Positions 1 through 7,483 of a stretch of DNA of 19,277 nt are shown one piece after another; the first letter of the stretch is position 1; each line of letters opens with the position of its first letter. The position numbers and the translations under genes are program-made. Source of the stretch: Chloroflexota bacterium (GTDB lineage: Bacteria; Chloroflexota; Limnocylindria; QHBO01); assembly GCA_005880165.1 (NCBI GenBank), contig VBJP01000141.1, forward strand, positions 1 through 19,277. The letters run 5' to 3'. The notes beneath the pieces were generated by a model. That model ran no database searches. It saw nothing but the letters and a program-made list of their open reading frames with translations, and was not told the DNA's origin.

Positions 1-1
1 G

Positions 2-2260
2 GGCGCTCTCCGCTGGCAGCTCCGATTGACGACCCCCGTCCGTGCTCACCTCACGATCCTTGGCGCGCTCCTCCTTCTGGTCATCGCGGCCGGCTACCAG
101 CTCGACATCGCGGAGCTCTCATATTCGACGCGCGGCGTCGGCGGAGCCATCCAGGCGGCGACGTATACCGACCTCCACGCGCAGCAACCCGCCTACGTGA
201 TCCTGACCGGAGTGGCGATCCTCGCCGCGATCCTGGTGCTGGCGAACATCTGGTTCCGCACGCTCTGGCTGCTGGTCTTCGCGGCCGCGGGCTGGATCCT
301 GCTCTCGGTGGTGGTGGGAGGGATCTACCCGACGATCGTCCAGAACCTCCAGGTCTCGCCGAACGAACGGGCGCTCGAGCAGCCCTACATCGCGAACAAC
401 ATCGCCTCGACGCGGGCGGCGTTCGACCTGGATGCGGTCGCGCAGCGCACGTTCACCGGCAGCCAGCCGCTCAGCCGCGCACTCTTCACGGACAACGCCG
501 CCACGCTCCAGAACATCCGGCTGTGGGACTACCGGCCCCTTCTCGACACCCTCGGCCAGCAGCAGCAGGTCTACCAGTACTACGCGTTCCGGGACGTCGA
601 CATCGACCGCTATCGGCTCGACGACAAGGAGCGCCAGATCATGCTGGCCGGCCGCGAGCTCGACACGGCGAAGCTGGTCAGTGCCGCACAGACCTGGACC
701 AACGAGCACCTGGTCTACACCCACGGCTACGGCATCACCGCGGTACCGGTCAACGCGGTCACCCCCGAAGGTGCACCCGACTACCTGGTGAGCGGCATTA
801 ACCAGCAGGCGCAGCTGCCGGTGGGCGAGCCGCGCATCTACTTTGGCGAGGGCCAGAGCACGTACGTCATCGTCGGAACCCAGACGGGCGAGTTCGACTA
901 CCCGGTGGGCAACAACCCGCCGGTCACCACCAGCTGGAAGGGGTCGACCGCGGTGGGCATCGGCGGCTTCTTCAACCGCCTGCTCTTCGCCCTGCGCTTT
1001 GGTGACCTGAACCTGCTGATCAGCAACCAGCTGACCGATGCCTCGCAGATCCTCTTCCGGCGCACGCTGGCGGAGCGGGTGCAGGCCATCGCCCCGTTCC
1101 TGTCCTATGACCGCGATCCCTACCTGGTCAGCGCCGAGGGCCGGCTGCTGTGGATCTGGGACGCCTACACGACGTCAGACCACTATCCCGATGCGCAGCC
1201 GCTGGCCGGTGACCTGTTCACCGGCATGAATTACGTGCGCAACAGCGTGAAGGTCGTGATCGACGCCTACAACGGATCGGTGCGCTTCTACATCGCGGAC
1301 CCCAGGGACCCGATTATCAACGCCTGGTCTCGGATCTTCCCGGAGCTCTTCCAGCCGCTCTCCACGATGAGCGCGGATCTGACCGCCCATCTGCGCTATC
1401 CCGAAGACCTGTTCACGGCGCAGAACGAGCAGTACCTGCTCTATCACGTGGCTGCCGACACGAACGGCGCCGACACCCTCTACGGCCAGAACGACCGCTG
1501 GGCCTTTGCGTCGCAGCAGACCGATGTCAACGGTGAGTCGTCGGTGGTCGAGCCCTACTACGTGATCATGAAGCTGCCGGGCGAGAGCAAACCGGAATTC
1601 GCGCTCATCCAGCCGCTGGTCCTCGCCAACCGCCCAAACATGACCGCGTGGGTCGCCGCGCGGATGGATCCAGGCGTGTACGGCCAGCGCATCGCCTTCC
1701 GGTTCCCCACGGAGACGACGACCAACGGCCCGACCCAGATCCAATCGCGGATCAACCAGGACAGCACCATCTCGGCCCAGTTCACCCTGTGGTCGCAGGC
1801 GGGCTCGAGCGTGGTCCGCGGCAACCTGCTCGTCTTGCCCATGGGTGACTCGATCCTGTACGTGGAGCCCATCTTCCTGCGCTCGACCGCGTCGGCGTTC
1901 CCGGAGTTCAAGCGCGTGATCCTCGCCTCACAGACGCGCATCGCGTTCGCGGACACCGTCGACCAGGCGCTCGCGCAGATTCTGGGCGAGACCACGGTTC
2001 CGCCGCCAGAGGGCGGAGGAGGTGGTGGTGGTGGTGGGGGCCTGCCCTCGAATGCGCCCGATCTGGTGGCGCGGGCGCAGCAGCTCTACCAGGAGGCCCA
2101 GGCAGCCCTGAAGGCGAGCGACCTGGGGACCTACCAGGCCAAGATCGACGAGCTGGCCAAGGTGATCGCGGCGCTCCAGAAGCTCGTCGGGACCCCGGCA
2201 CCCTCGCCGAGCGGGGCGGCTCAGCCCAGCGGGTCCGCTCAAGCCAGCGCCTCGCCGTAG
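2..2260 (+). CDS. UPF0182 family membrane protein, 5' end outside the window
   Basis: Member of the UPF0182 (COG1615) family of large integral membrane proteins; its biochemical function is not known. The reading frame is open from base 2, and the residues before the TTG at 26 (RWQLRL-like) fit the family, so the gene starts upstream and TTG 26 is an internal leucine. About 750 residues are visible. Three hydrophobic segments (about residues 17-35, 65-85 and 88-112 of the visible part) precede a long extracytoplasmic-looking domain containing the family-typical TYTDLHA stretch and repeated YxxxDPYLV / YPEDLF-type motifs. The C-terminus has a poly-glycine run, a helical segment of about 50 residues and a Pro/Ser/Ala-rich tail. 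Family members usually have several more N-terminal membrane helices, which would lie upstream. The stop is three bases before the purD start, so the two genes are probably co-transcribed. Confidence 0.9.
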   Translation, partial: GALRWQLRLTTPVRAHLTILGALLLLVIAAGYQLDIAELSYSTRGVGGAIQAATYTDLHAQQPAYVILTGVAILAAILVLANIWFRTLWLLVFAAAGWILLSVVVGGIYPTIVQNLQVSPNERALEQPYIANNIASTRAAFDLDAVAQRTFTGSQPLSRALFTDNAATLQNIRLWDYRPLLDTLGQQQQVYQYYAFRDVDIDRYRLDDKERQIMLAGRELDTAKLVSAAQTWTNEHLVYTHGYGITAVPVNAVTPEGAPDYLVSGINQQAQLPVGEPRIYFGEGQSTYVIVGTQTGEFDYPVGNNPPVTTSWKGSTAVGIGGFFNRLLFALRFGDLNLLISNQLTDASQILFRRTLAERVQAIAPFLSYDRDPYLVSAEGRLLWIWDAYTTSDHYPDAQPLAGDLFTGMNYVRNSVKVVIDAYNGSVRFYIADPRDPIINAWSRIFPELFQPLSTMSADLTAHLRYPEDLFTAQNEQYLLYHVAADTNGADTLYGQNDRWAFASQQTDVNGESSVVEPYYVIMKLPGESKPEFALIQPLVLANRPNMTAWVAARMDPGVYGQRIAFRFPTETTTNGPTQIQSRINQDSTISAQFTLWSQAGSSVVRGNLLVLPMGDSILYVEPIFLRSTASAFPEFKRVILASQTRIAFADTVDQALAQILGETTVPPPEGGGGGGGGGGLPSNAPDLVARAQQLYQEAQAALKASDLGTYQAKIDELAKVIAALQKLVGTPAPSPSGAAQPSGSAQASASP
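2011..2040 (+). repeat. G-rich GGT/GGA simple repeat
   Basis: A run of GGA and GGT triplets ending in five Gs, with no strand interruption. It encodes the poly-glycine linker of the UPF0182 protein. It has more than four GG runs in 30 bases, so a two-layer G-quadruplex is possible. Probably just a coding microsatellite, and a likely site for length errors. Confidence 0.75.
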
Positions 2261-2263
2261 CGG

Positions 2264-3583
2264 GTGAGCGGGCTCGAGATCCTGGTGCTGGGCGGCGGCG
2301 CGCGAGAGCACGCGCTCGCCTGGCGGCTGTCGCGTGATGACGGGGTCGCGCGCGTGCGGATCGCGCCAGGCAACGGGGGTACCCGAGCGGTCGCGGAGAG
2401 CGTGCCGGACCTCGACCCGAGGAACGCGTCCGCGGTCGTACGGCACGCGGCTCGCGAGCGCTACGACCTGGTGGTGATCGGTCCCGAGGCGCCGCTGGCG
2501 GCGGGCGTCGCCGATGCGCTGGACCAGGCACGGATCCCGGTCTTTGGACCGATGCGCGCGGCCGCCCGTCTGGAGTCCTCCAAGGCATACGCCAAGCGCC
2601 AGATGGAGCGCGCCGGCGTGCCCACCCCGGCCGCTCGCGCGTTCACGGATGCCGCCGCGGCGCTGAACCACGCACGGGCCGAGGATGCAGCCGGCCGCAG
2701 TCTGGTGGTGAAGGCTGACTGGCTGGCCGGCGGCAAGGGGGTCGTGGTGCCCGATTCCCTCCAGGCGACCGAAGGCGCCATCCACTCCCTGATGGACGAT
2801 GCGAGCCCGGGCGCACAGGTCGTGCTCGAGGAACGCCTTGCCGGTCGCGAGGTGTCGGCGTTCGCACTCGTTGCCGGCGAGAGCGTGGTGCCCGTGGCCG
2901 CGGCTTGCGACTACAAGCGGCTGGGCGACGGGGAGACCGGACCCAACACGGGCGGGATGGGCGCGTACGCGCCGGTGCCCGGCTTCGGCAGCGAGGCGCT
3001 CGACGCGGTGATGGGCAGCGTCTTCGAGCCGATGGCCTGGCTCATGGCGCGCGACGGCGTTCCGTATCGCGGGGTCCTGTATGCCGGCCTGATGCTGACC
3101 GAGTCCGGCCCGATGGTGCTGGAGTTCAACGCGCGCTTCGGCGACCCCGAGGCGCAGGTGGTGCTGCCGATGCTCGAGGGCGATCTCGTCGGCGCTCTGC
3201 TTGGGGTGGCCACCCAGGATCGGGGCGCCATGGAAGGTTTCCTCGGAATTCGTGCCGGTGCGGCGGTGGGCGTCGTCGTCGCCTCGGAGGGCTATCCCGA
3301 CACACCTGCCCCGCGCCGGGAACTGAGCGGTTCGGAGCCGTCGTCGTCGGGAGACGACGGCGACCTGCTCTGCTTCCACGCCGGGACCGAAGCGACGGCC
3401 TCCGGGTTCGAATCGAGCGGCGGAAGAGTCGTCACCTTCGTGGGACGGGGCGCAGACCTGGGCGCCGCGCGGGAGGCCGCCTATCGAGGCGTCGCCGGAT
3501 GCGAGCTCGCGGGTGGCCAGTATCGGTCCGACATCGCGCTGCGTGAGCTGGCGCAGGTGGCCGAGCAGCCAGGATCGGTCTAG
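2264..3583 (+). CDS. purD: Phosphoribosylamine--glycine ligase (GAR synthetase)
   Basis: Catalyses ATP-dependent ligation of glycine to phosphoribosylamine, the second step of purine synthesis, in the cytoplasm. The 439-residue length is normal. Family motifs are in order: the N-terminal VLGGGAREHALAWRL, VVIGPEAPLAAGVADAL (about 65-82), FGPMRAAARLESSKAYAK before the ATP-grasp domain, KADWLAGGKGVVV in the ATP-binding loop, NTGGMGAYAP, and FNARFGDPEAQVVLPML with the metal-binding Glu/Asn region. The start is GTG at 2264, three bases after the UPF0182 stop; the next residues (SGLEILVLGGG) fit the family N-terminus. One oddity is Trp in the ATP-binding loop where most members have Gly (KADGLAAGKG). 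The gene converges on the DUF1003 gene, sharing the last four bases. Confidence 0.96.
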   Translation: MSGLEILVLGGGAREHALAWRLSRDDGVARVRIAPGNGGTRAVAESVPDLDPRNASAVVRHAARERYDLVVIGPEAPLAAGVADALDQARIPVFGPMRAAARLESSKAYAKRQMERAGVPTPAARAFTDAAAALNHARAEDAAGRSLVVKADWLAGGKGVVVPDSLQATEGAIHSLMDDASPGAQVVLEERLAGREVSAFALVAGESVVPVAAACDYKRLGDGETGPNTGGMGAYAPVPGFGSEALDAVMGSVFEPMAWLMARDGVPYRGVLYAGLMLTESGPMVLEFNARFGDPEAQVVLPMLEGDLVGALLGVATQDRGAMEGFLGIRAGAAVGVVVASEGYPDTPAPRRELSGSEPSSSGDDGDLLCFHAGTEATASGFESSGGRVVTFVGRGADLGAAREAAYRGVAGCELAGGQYRSDIALRELAQVAEQPGSV

Positions 3584-4053
3584 GCCGGAGGAGCCGTCAG
3601 GCCGGATACGATCCGCTGCTCGAGCTGCAGGATCCGCTCCTCGAGCGCCTGCACGTGCTGGAGGATCTCCCGGTTGCCGCGCAGCAGGTCGACGTTCTGC
3701 TTCTCCTCGACGTCCGCCTCGGAGGCCGCGTGCTCCAGGGTCAGGCGGTCGCGCTGCGCCGACCGATTGCCCGCCAGCAGGATGAGTGGAGCGGCGTACG
3801 CCGCCTGGGTCGAGAAGGCCAGGTTCAGCAGGATGAACGGGTACGGATCGTAGTGGAACAGCAGGTAGACGTTGCCCGTGATCCAGGCGAGCACGATAAC
3901 CGTCTGCAGGATGATGAATCGCCAGCTGCCCATGAAGCTCGTGACCGCGTCCGCGACCCGGGCGCCCATCGGCGCCTGGTCGTACATCGCCTGGTTGACG
4001 GGGTGACGGCTCGGCTGCCGCCTGGCGCGGGACCGACGGCGCGACTCGCTCAC
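3580..4053 (-). CDS. DUF1003 membrane protein
   Basis: A 157-residue protein of the DUF1003 (COG4420) family, function unknown. It has a basic N-terminus (SESRRRSRARR), two membrane helices (about 42-66 and 71-95) joined by a short loop containing YDPYPFILLNL, and a C-terminal helical/coiled-coil segment (about 105-148, with VEEKQNVDLLRGNREILQ and a leucine heptad pattern). This layout is characteristic of the family. Start is GTG at 4053, preceded by GAGGAGGAG seven bases upstream on the reverse strand. Its TAG stop overlaps the purD TAG within one CTAG. It is divergent from purE, and a TACGAT on the reverse strand at 4116-4121 could be its -10. Nothing links it to purine synthesis except position. 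Confidence 0.9.
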   Translation of the reverse strand: MSESRRRSRARRQPSRHPVNQAMYDQAPMGARVADAVTSFMGSWRFIILQTVIVLAWITGNVYLLFHYDPYPFILLNLAFSTQAAYAAPLILLAGNRSAQRDRLTLEHAASEADVEEKQNVDLLRGNREILQHVQALEERILQLEQRIVSGLTAPPA

Positions 4054-4160
4054 GGCGCGACTCCTCCTCGCTGACGGCCGGGCTCGCTGGGCGGCACGAG
4101 GGCCGATTTGGCGCCATCGTAGGCGCAGGCGGCGAGGGCGGCTTGGCTATCCTTACCGCC
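4054..4160. promoter_or_regulatory. Divergent intergenic region between DUF1003 gene and purE
   Basis: A 107-base region between divergent starts. On the plus strand GGCTATCCT (4145-4153) has a -10 hexamer TATCCT ending seven bases before the purE ATG, so a transcript starting at or next to the ATG, without leader, is predicted; there is no purine-rich ribosome site before that ATG. On the reverse strand TACGAT (4121-4116) could serve the DUF1003 gene, followed by a strong GAGGAGGAG ribosome site (4069-4061). I see no good -35 hexamer on either side. The promoter assignments are inference from motif and spacing. Confidence 0.45.
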
Positions 4161-4682
4161 ATGGTCCCCACGCCGCTGGTCGCGGTCGTCTGCGGCTCTC
4201 GATCCGACCTGCCCACCCTGCGGGGATGCTTCGACGTCCTCGACTCCTATGGCATCGCGTGGGAGGCGAGCGTGATCAGCGCGCATCGTCAGCCGGAGGC
4301 GCTGGGACGCTACGTGGGCGAGGCGGAGGCAGCCGGGGTGCGGATCTTCATTGCCGCTGCCGGTCTCGCCGCGCACCTGCCGGGCGTGCTGGCCAGCCTG
4401 ACCGGCCGCCCGGTGATCGGCGTCCCCCTCGACGGGGGCACCCTGGGCGGAGCGGATGCCCTGTATTCCGTGGTCCAGATGCCTCCAGGCGTGCCCGTGG
4501 CTGGGGTCGCCATCGGCGGCGCTGGCGCGAGAAACGCGGGACATCTTGCCGCGCGGATCCTGGCACTCGGCGACCCGGCGATCGCCGAGCAGGTCGCGGC
4601 CTTCCGGACAGAGCAGGCCGCCAAGGCGGAGCCGCGCATCGACCCACGCGCGGACGCGACGACTCCTGCGGCGCGGGGCTGA
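4161..4682 (+). CDS. purE: 5-(carboxyamino)imidazole ribonucleotide mutase (PurE)
   Basis: Converts N5-CAIR to CAIR in the cytoplasm. The 173-residue product has all class I-like signatures: GSRSDLP at the N-terminus, the SAHRQP substrate/active-site motif near residue 41, AAGLAAHLPGVLASLT, VPLDGGTLGGADALYS, VQMPPGVPVAGVAIG and ARNAGHLAARIL. I chose ATG 4161 because MVPTPLVAVVCGSRSD matches the usual short N-terminus; an in-frame TTG at 4143 overlaps the promoter-like motif. It is the first gene of the long plus-strand run and ends ten bases before purB. The partner PurK, which makes N5-CAIR, is not in the window, so it must lie elsewhere or PurE may act on AIR directly; sequence alone does not decide this. 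The C-terminal tail (about 25 residues) is variable and charged. Confidence 0.96.
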   Translation: MVPTPLVAVVCGSRSDLPTLRGCFDVLDSYGIAWEASVISAHRQPEALGRYVGEAEAAGVRIFIAAAGLAAHLPGVLASLTGRPVIGVPLDGGTLGGADALYSVVQMPPGVPVAGVAIGGAGARNAGHLAARILALGDPAIAEQVAAFRTEQAAKAEPRIDPRADATTPAARG

Positions 4683-4692
4683 CGATCGGCCG

Positions 4693-5929
4693 ATGATCGA
4701 TCGCTATGCCCTGCCGGAGATGCGTGACGTCTTCAGCGAACGGCGCAAGCTCGAGCTGTGGCTGCGGATCGAGCTGCTCGCGACCGAGGCCCTGAACGCT
4801 GCCGGCATCGTCCCGGATGGTGACTGGGAGCGGATCAAGACCGCTCTCCAGGGTGCCGGCGTCGATCCGGCGCGCGCGCACGAGATCGAGCGCGAGAGCC
4901 AGCACGACGTGATCGCCTTCCTGCGATCGGTGACCGAGCGCCTCGGCTCCGAGGGACGCTGGCTGCACTTTGGACTGACCAGCTCCGACCTGCTCGACAC
5001 GGCCACGGCGGTCCAGCTGCGGGATGGCACGGCGGTGGTGGCCACCGAGCTCGCGCGGCTGATCGAGATCGTTCGGCGGCTCGCGTTGCAGTACCGCTCC
5101 GCGCCGATGGTGGGACGCAGCCACGGCATCCATGCCGAGCCGATCACGTTTGGCTTCAAGGTCGCGGGCTGGTACGCAGAGCTGGTGCGCGACGTGGAGC
5201 GCCTGGCGAAGGCGGGCGAGGGAGTTGCGGTCGGCAAGATCTCGGGCGCCGTGGGCACCCACGCCAACGTCCCGCCGGAGGTCGAGGCCCACGTGATGGA
5301 AGGCCTGGGCCTGACCGCGGACCCCGCTGGCGACGGAGGTCCGCCATCTCCAGCGCAGCGAGGTGGCCGAGATCTTCGAGCCGTTTGCCGAGGGGCAGCA
5401 GGGGTCGTCGGCGATGCCCCACAAGCGGAACCCGGTCCTGGCCGAGCGCATCACCGGCCTGGCGCGCCTGCTGCGCGCCGACGCGCTGGTCGCGCTCGAG
5501 AACATGGCGCTCTGGCACGAGCGCGACATCAGCCATAGTTCGACCGAGCGCTTCATCTTCGAGCGCGCGCTCGGGGTGGCGGCCTACGCCACGCGCACCC
5601 TGGGCGACGTGATGGACGGGCTCGAGGTCGATACGGCGCGGATGGAAGCCAACCTTGAGCTGAGCGGCGGCATGATCTATTCGGAGGCACTGCTGCTGGC
5701 GATGGTCGAGCGCGGCGCCGATCGCCAGGCGGCCTACCGAATCATCCAGGGCGCCGCCAGGGCCGCGCGAGACGGCGAGGCGACCTTCCGCGAAGCCCTT
5801 CTCGCCGATCAGCAGGTCGGGGAATGGCTGACTCCTGAGGAGATCGAGCAGGCGATGGACCTCGAGCGCCATCTTGCCGGGATTGGCGCGACCTATCGCG
5901 CTGTGGGCCTGGAGGCGGGCGACGAGTAA
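4693..5929 (+). pseudogene. purB: Adenylosuccinate lyase, frameshifted by an internal deletion
   Basis: Adenylosuccinate lyase cleaves SAICAR and adenylosuccinate, acting twice in purine synthesis. The ATG at 4693 begins a normal N-terminus (IDRYALPEMRDVFSERRKLE), followed by QHDVIAFL, HFGLTSSDLLDTA, GRSHGIHAEPITFGFK with the catalytic-region His, and VGTHANVPPEVEAHV. At 5320-5330 the reading passes from one frame into the next: the first frame ends in ...GLTADPA (Ala at 5326) and the second resumes as LATEVRHLQRSEVAEIFEPF, then the intact signature loop SSAMPHKRNP, WHERDISHSS, and a normal C-terminus to 5929. Compared with family members, about 28-30 residues including the conserved STQ..QRDRH substrate-binding stretch are missing. 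Read literally, translation would stop at 5538 after 281 residues without the catalytic loop. Either an assembly deletion or a true pseudogene. Confidence 0.9.
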
Positions 5930-5957
5930 CCAGGCCGATGGCATCCCCGCGCCGCGC

Positions 5958-6881
5958 GTGCGCTGGGCGCCCCGGGTGCTGGCCGCCGCCCAGGTCGCTG
6001 CCGACCACGCAGAGCTCTGGCCGCCCGCCGCGCTGGCCGCGCTCAGCGCGATCGGGTGGTTGCCGTTCGTGCTTGCTGTGGCTCCGCTCCCCAGCGAGGG
6101 GGATCTCGCCTTCGTCGCCTCATCGATCGTCCTGTCTCCCAGTTTTCCGCTCAACATCGTGCTTCCCGGCGCAGCGCTGCTATGTGTGGCGCTCAGCGCG
6201 TCGGTGCTGAGCGCCGCCGGTGAGGTGGCGCTGCTGCGTGCGATCGACCGGCTGCGGGGCCTCGCGCCGGGGAGTCGGTCCATCGACGAGGCGGCTGCAC
6301 GAGCGTGGGTGATCCGGATCGTCGCATCCCTGCCCGCGCTGGCTGCTGCGGTCGCCGTGCTGGCCGTGGTTAGCGGTGTCGCCCCGGGCGAGTACCAGTC
6401 GCCGGATCTTGGCCAGGGGCCGTTCCTGGTACGACTGGCTCGCGACGTCTGGCCACTGCTCGTCCTCGAGGTCGCGGCCATCGTCATCGGGCAGGCCTTC
6501 GCGGCCGGCGCCATGCGGGCGAGCGTCGGTCCCCAGTCGATCTCGGTTGGTCGCGCCCTGTCGGCGGGCTTGCGCGGCCTCCGTCGCCGGCCGCTGCGGC
6601 GAATCGCCATCGCGGTCGGCACCGACGCGGCGCTCGGCGCCTGGCTGGTCGTGAGCTGGGCCCTCCTTCGGGTCCTCTGGACGCCCATCGGCCGCCAGGC
6701 CGAAGACGGCGCGCTTCTCACGCCAGCGAGCGCGGCGCTGCTGGTAGGCTTCGTGGCGATCTGGCTCTGCCTGGTCGCCGGCGGTGGCGTGCTCCATGCC
6801 TGGTCCTCAACCTGGTGGTCGCTCGAGGACCCGCCCGGGATCGGGACGCGACGCGAGGACGGTGGCGAGCGATGGACTTAG
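5958..6881 (+). CDS. Hypothetical polytopic membrane protein
   Basis: I do not recognise the family. With the GTG at 5958 the product is 307 residues with about six hydrophobic segments (near 22-44, 62-88, 118-140, 158-182, 212-235 and 252-275), an Arg-rich cytoplasmic-looking loop before the fifth (RALSAGLRGLRRRPLRR), and a polar C-terminus. The overall pattern resembles generic DUF-type multi-helix membrane proteins with no enzymatic motif. The start is uncertain: no clear ribosome site precedes GTG 5958, and the ATG at 5938 is in another frame. The gene lies 28 bases after purB and overlaps the mgtC-like gene by ten bases, so it is very likely translated from the purE-purL transcript. Codon use resembles its neighbours. 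Confidence 0.75.
   Translation: MRWAPRVLAAAQVAADHAELWPPAALAALSAIGWLPFVLAVAPLPSEGDLAFVASSIVLSPSFPLNIVLPGAALLCVALSASVLSAAGEVALLRAIDRLRGLAPGSRSIDEAAARAWVIRIVASLPALAAAVAVLAVVSGVAPGEYQSPDLGQGPFLVRLARDVWPLLVLEVAAIVIGQAFAAGAMRASVGPQSISVGRALSAGLRGLRRRPLRRIAIAVGTDAALGAWLVVSWALLRVLWTPIGRQAEDGALLTPASAALLVGFVAIWLCLVAGGGVLHAWSSTWWSLEDPPGIGTRREDGGERWT
6188..6215. repeat. Perfect 10-bp inverted repeat, 8-base loop
   Basis: GGCGCTCAGC (6188-6197) and its exact reverse complement GCTGAGCGCC (6206-6215) flank GCGTCGGT. It lies inside the hydrophobic second segment of the membrane protein gene. It would fold as a stable RNA hairpin. No T-run follows, so it is not an intrinsic terminator. Confidence 0.6.
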
Positions 6882-7483
6882 GCCACAATCCGGCACTCAC
6901 CGTCGGGGCGCAGGTCGAGCTCGCGGTTCGCTTGATCGCCGGGCTCGCGCTGGGGGCGATCATCGGCTTCGAGCGCGAGCTGCACCGACAACCCGCCGGC
7001 TTCCGCACCCACAGCCTGGTGTCGCTGGGAGCCGCGCTGTTCGCCATCATTTCCGGCTATGGCTACGGGGGCGCGGCCATCGACCCCACCCGCATCACCG
7101 CCCAGATCGTCTCCGGCATCGGCTTCATCGGCGCGGGAACCATCCTCCAGTACCGCGGGCACATCCGCGGTCTCACCACCGCTGCCTCGCTCTGGTCGGT
7201 GGCGGCCATCGGCACGGCGACCGGAACCGGCCTCTACGTGCTCGCCGTGCTGGGCACGATCCTGATCCTGGTGGTCCTGTCGCTCCTCGACCGGGTGGAG
7301 GCGTACGCCCGCCGCCGGCTGTCGCTGCGTCCCGACGGATACGATCTCGCGGAAGGCGCTGCCCAGGAGACCAGGCAACCCGAGGCGGCGGCCGGCCCAG
7401 CACAGGGCGCCACGACGCCCCCGCCATCGGCTCATGAACCGGAGCCCGAGCAGCCAGAGGGAGAGTTGGAGGACTTGCCGTGA
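6872..7483 (+). CDS. MgtC/SapB family membrane protein
   Basis: A 203-residue MgtC/SapB family protein. Family hallmarks are clear: GLALGAIIGFERE, QPAGFRTHSLVSLGAALF, TAQIVSGIGFIGAGTIL and GLTTAASLWSVAAIGTATG, spread over about four membrane helices. The C-terminus (from about residue 155) is a short polar, Glu/Pro/Ala-rich tail instead of the ACT-like domain of enterobacterial MgtC. Family members are linked to magnesium limitation and to modulation of ATP synthase in pathogens, but this subfamily's job is not established. The ATG at 6872 is chosen because GHNPALTVGAQVELAVRLIAG directly precedes the first helix; GAGGACGGTGGCGAG upstream can serve as ribosome site. It overlaps the preceding gene by ten bases and the purC start by four (GTGA), indicating translational coupling. 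Confidence 0.9.
   Translation: MDLGHNPALTVGAQVELAVRLIAGLALGAIIGFERELHRQPAGFRTHSLVSLGAALFAIISGYGYGGAAIDPTRITAQIVSGIGFIGAGTILQYRGHIRGLTTAASLWSVAAIGTATGTGLYVLAVLGTILILVVLSLLDRVEAYARRRLSLRPDGYDLAEGAAQETRQPEAAAGPAQGATTPPPSAHEPEPEQPEGELEDLP

Noticed and set aside
26..28. TTG as the start of the UPF0182 gene
   Set aside because: The frame is open to the window edge and the upstream residues fit the family, which normally has several more membrane helices before this point.
1928..4216. Long reverse-strand open frame of 762 codons opposite purD
   Set aside because: It is a shadow of purD and the UPF0182 gene in high-GC DNA; its translation is Arg/Ala/Gly/His-rich without motifs and overlaps the real reverse-strand DUF1003 gene in another frame.
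5310..5345. Programmed ribosomal frameshift in purB
   Set aside because: No slippery sequence is visible, and conserved residues are missing, which frameshifting cannot restore.
5938..6210. ATG 5938 open frame after purB as a small gene
   Set aside because: Its translation is Arg/Ser-rich and lies out of frame with the clear multi-helix membrane protein covering the same bases.
5156..6721. Reverse-strand open frame of 521 codons opposite purB and the membrane protein gene
   Set aside because: Ser/Arg/Ala-rich shadow sequence; the plus strand carries recognisable PurB motifs and clear hydrophobic helices.
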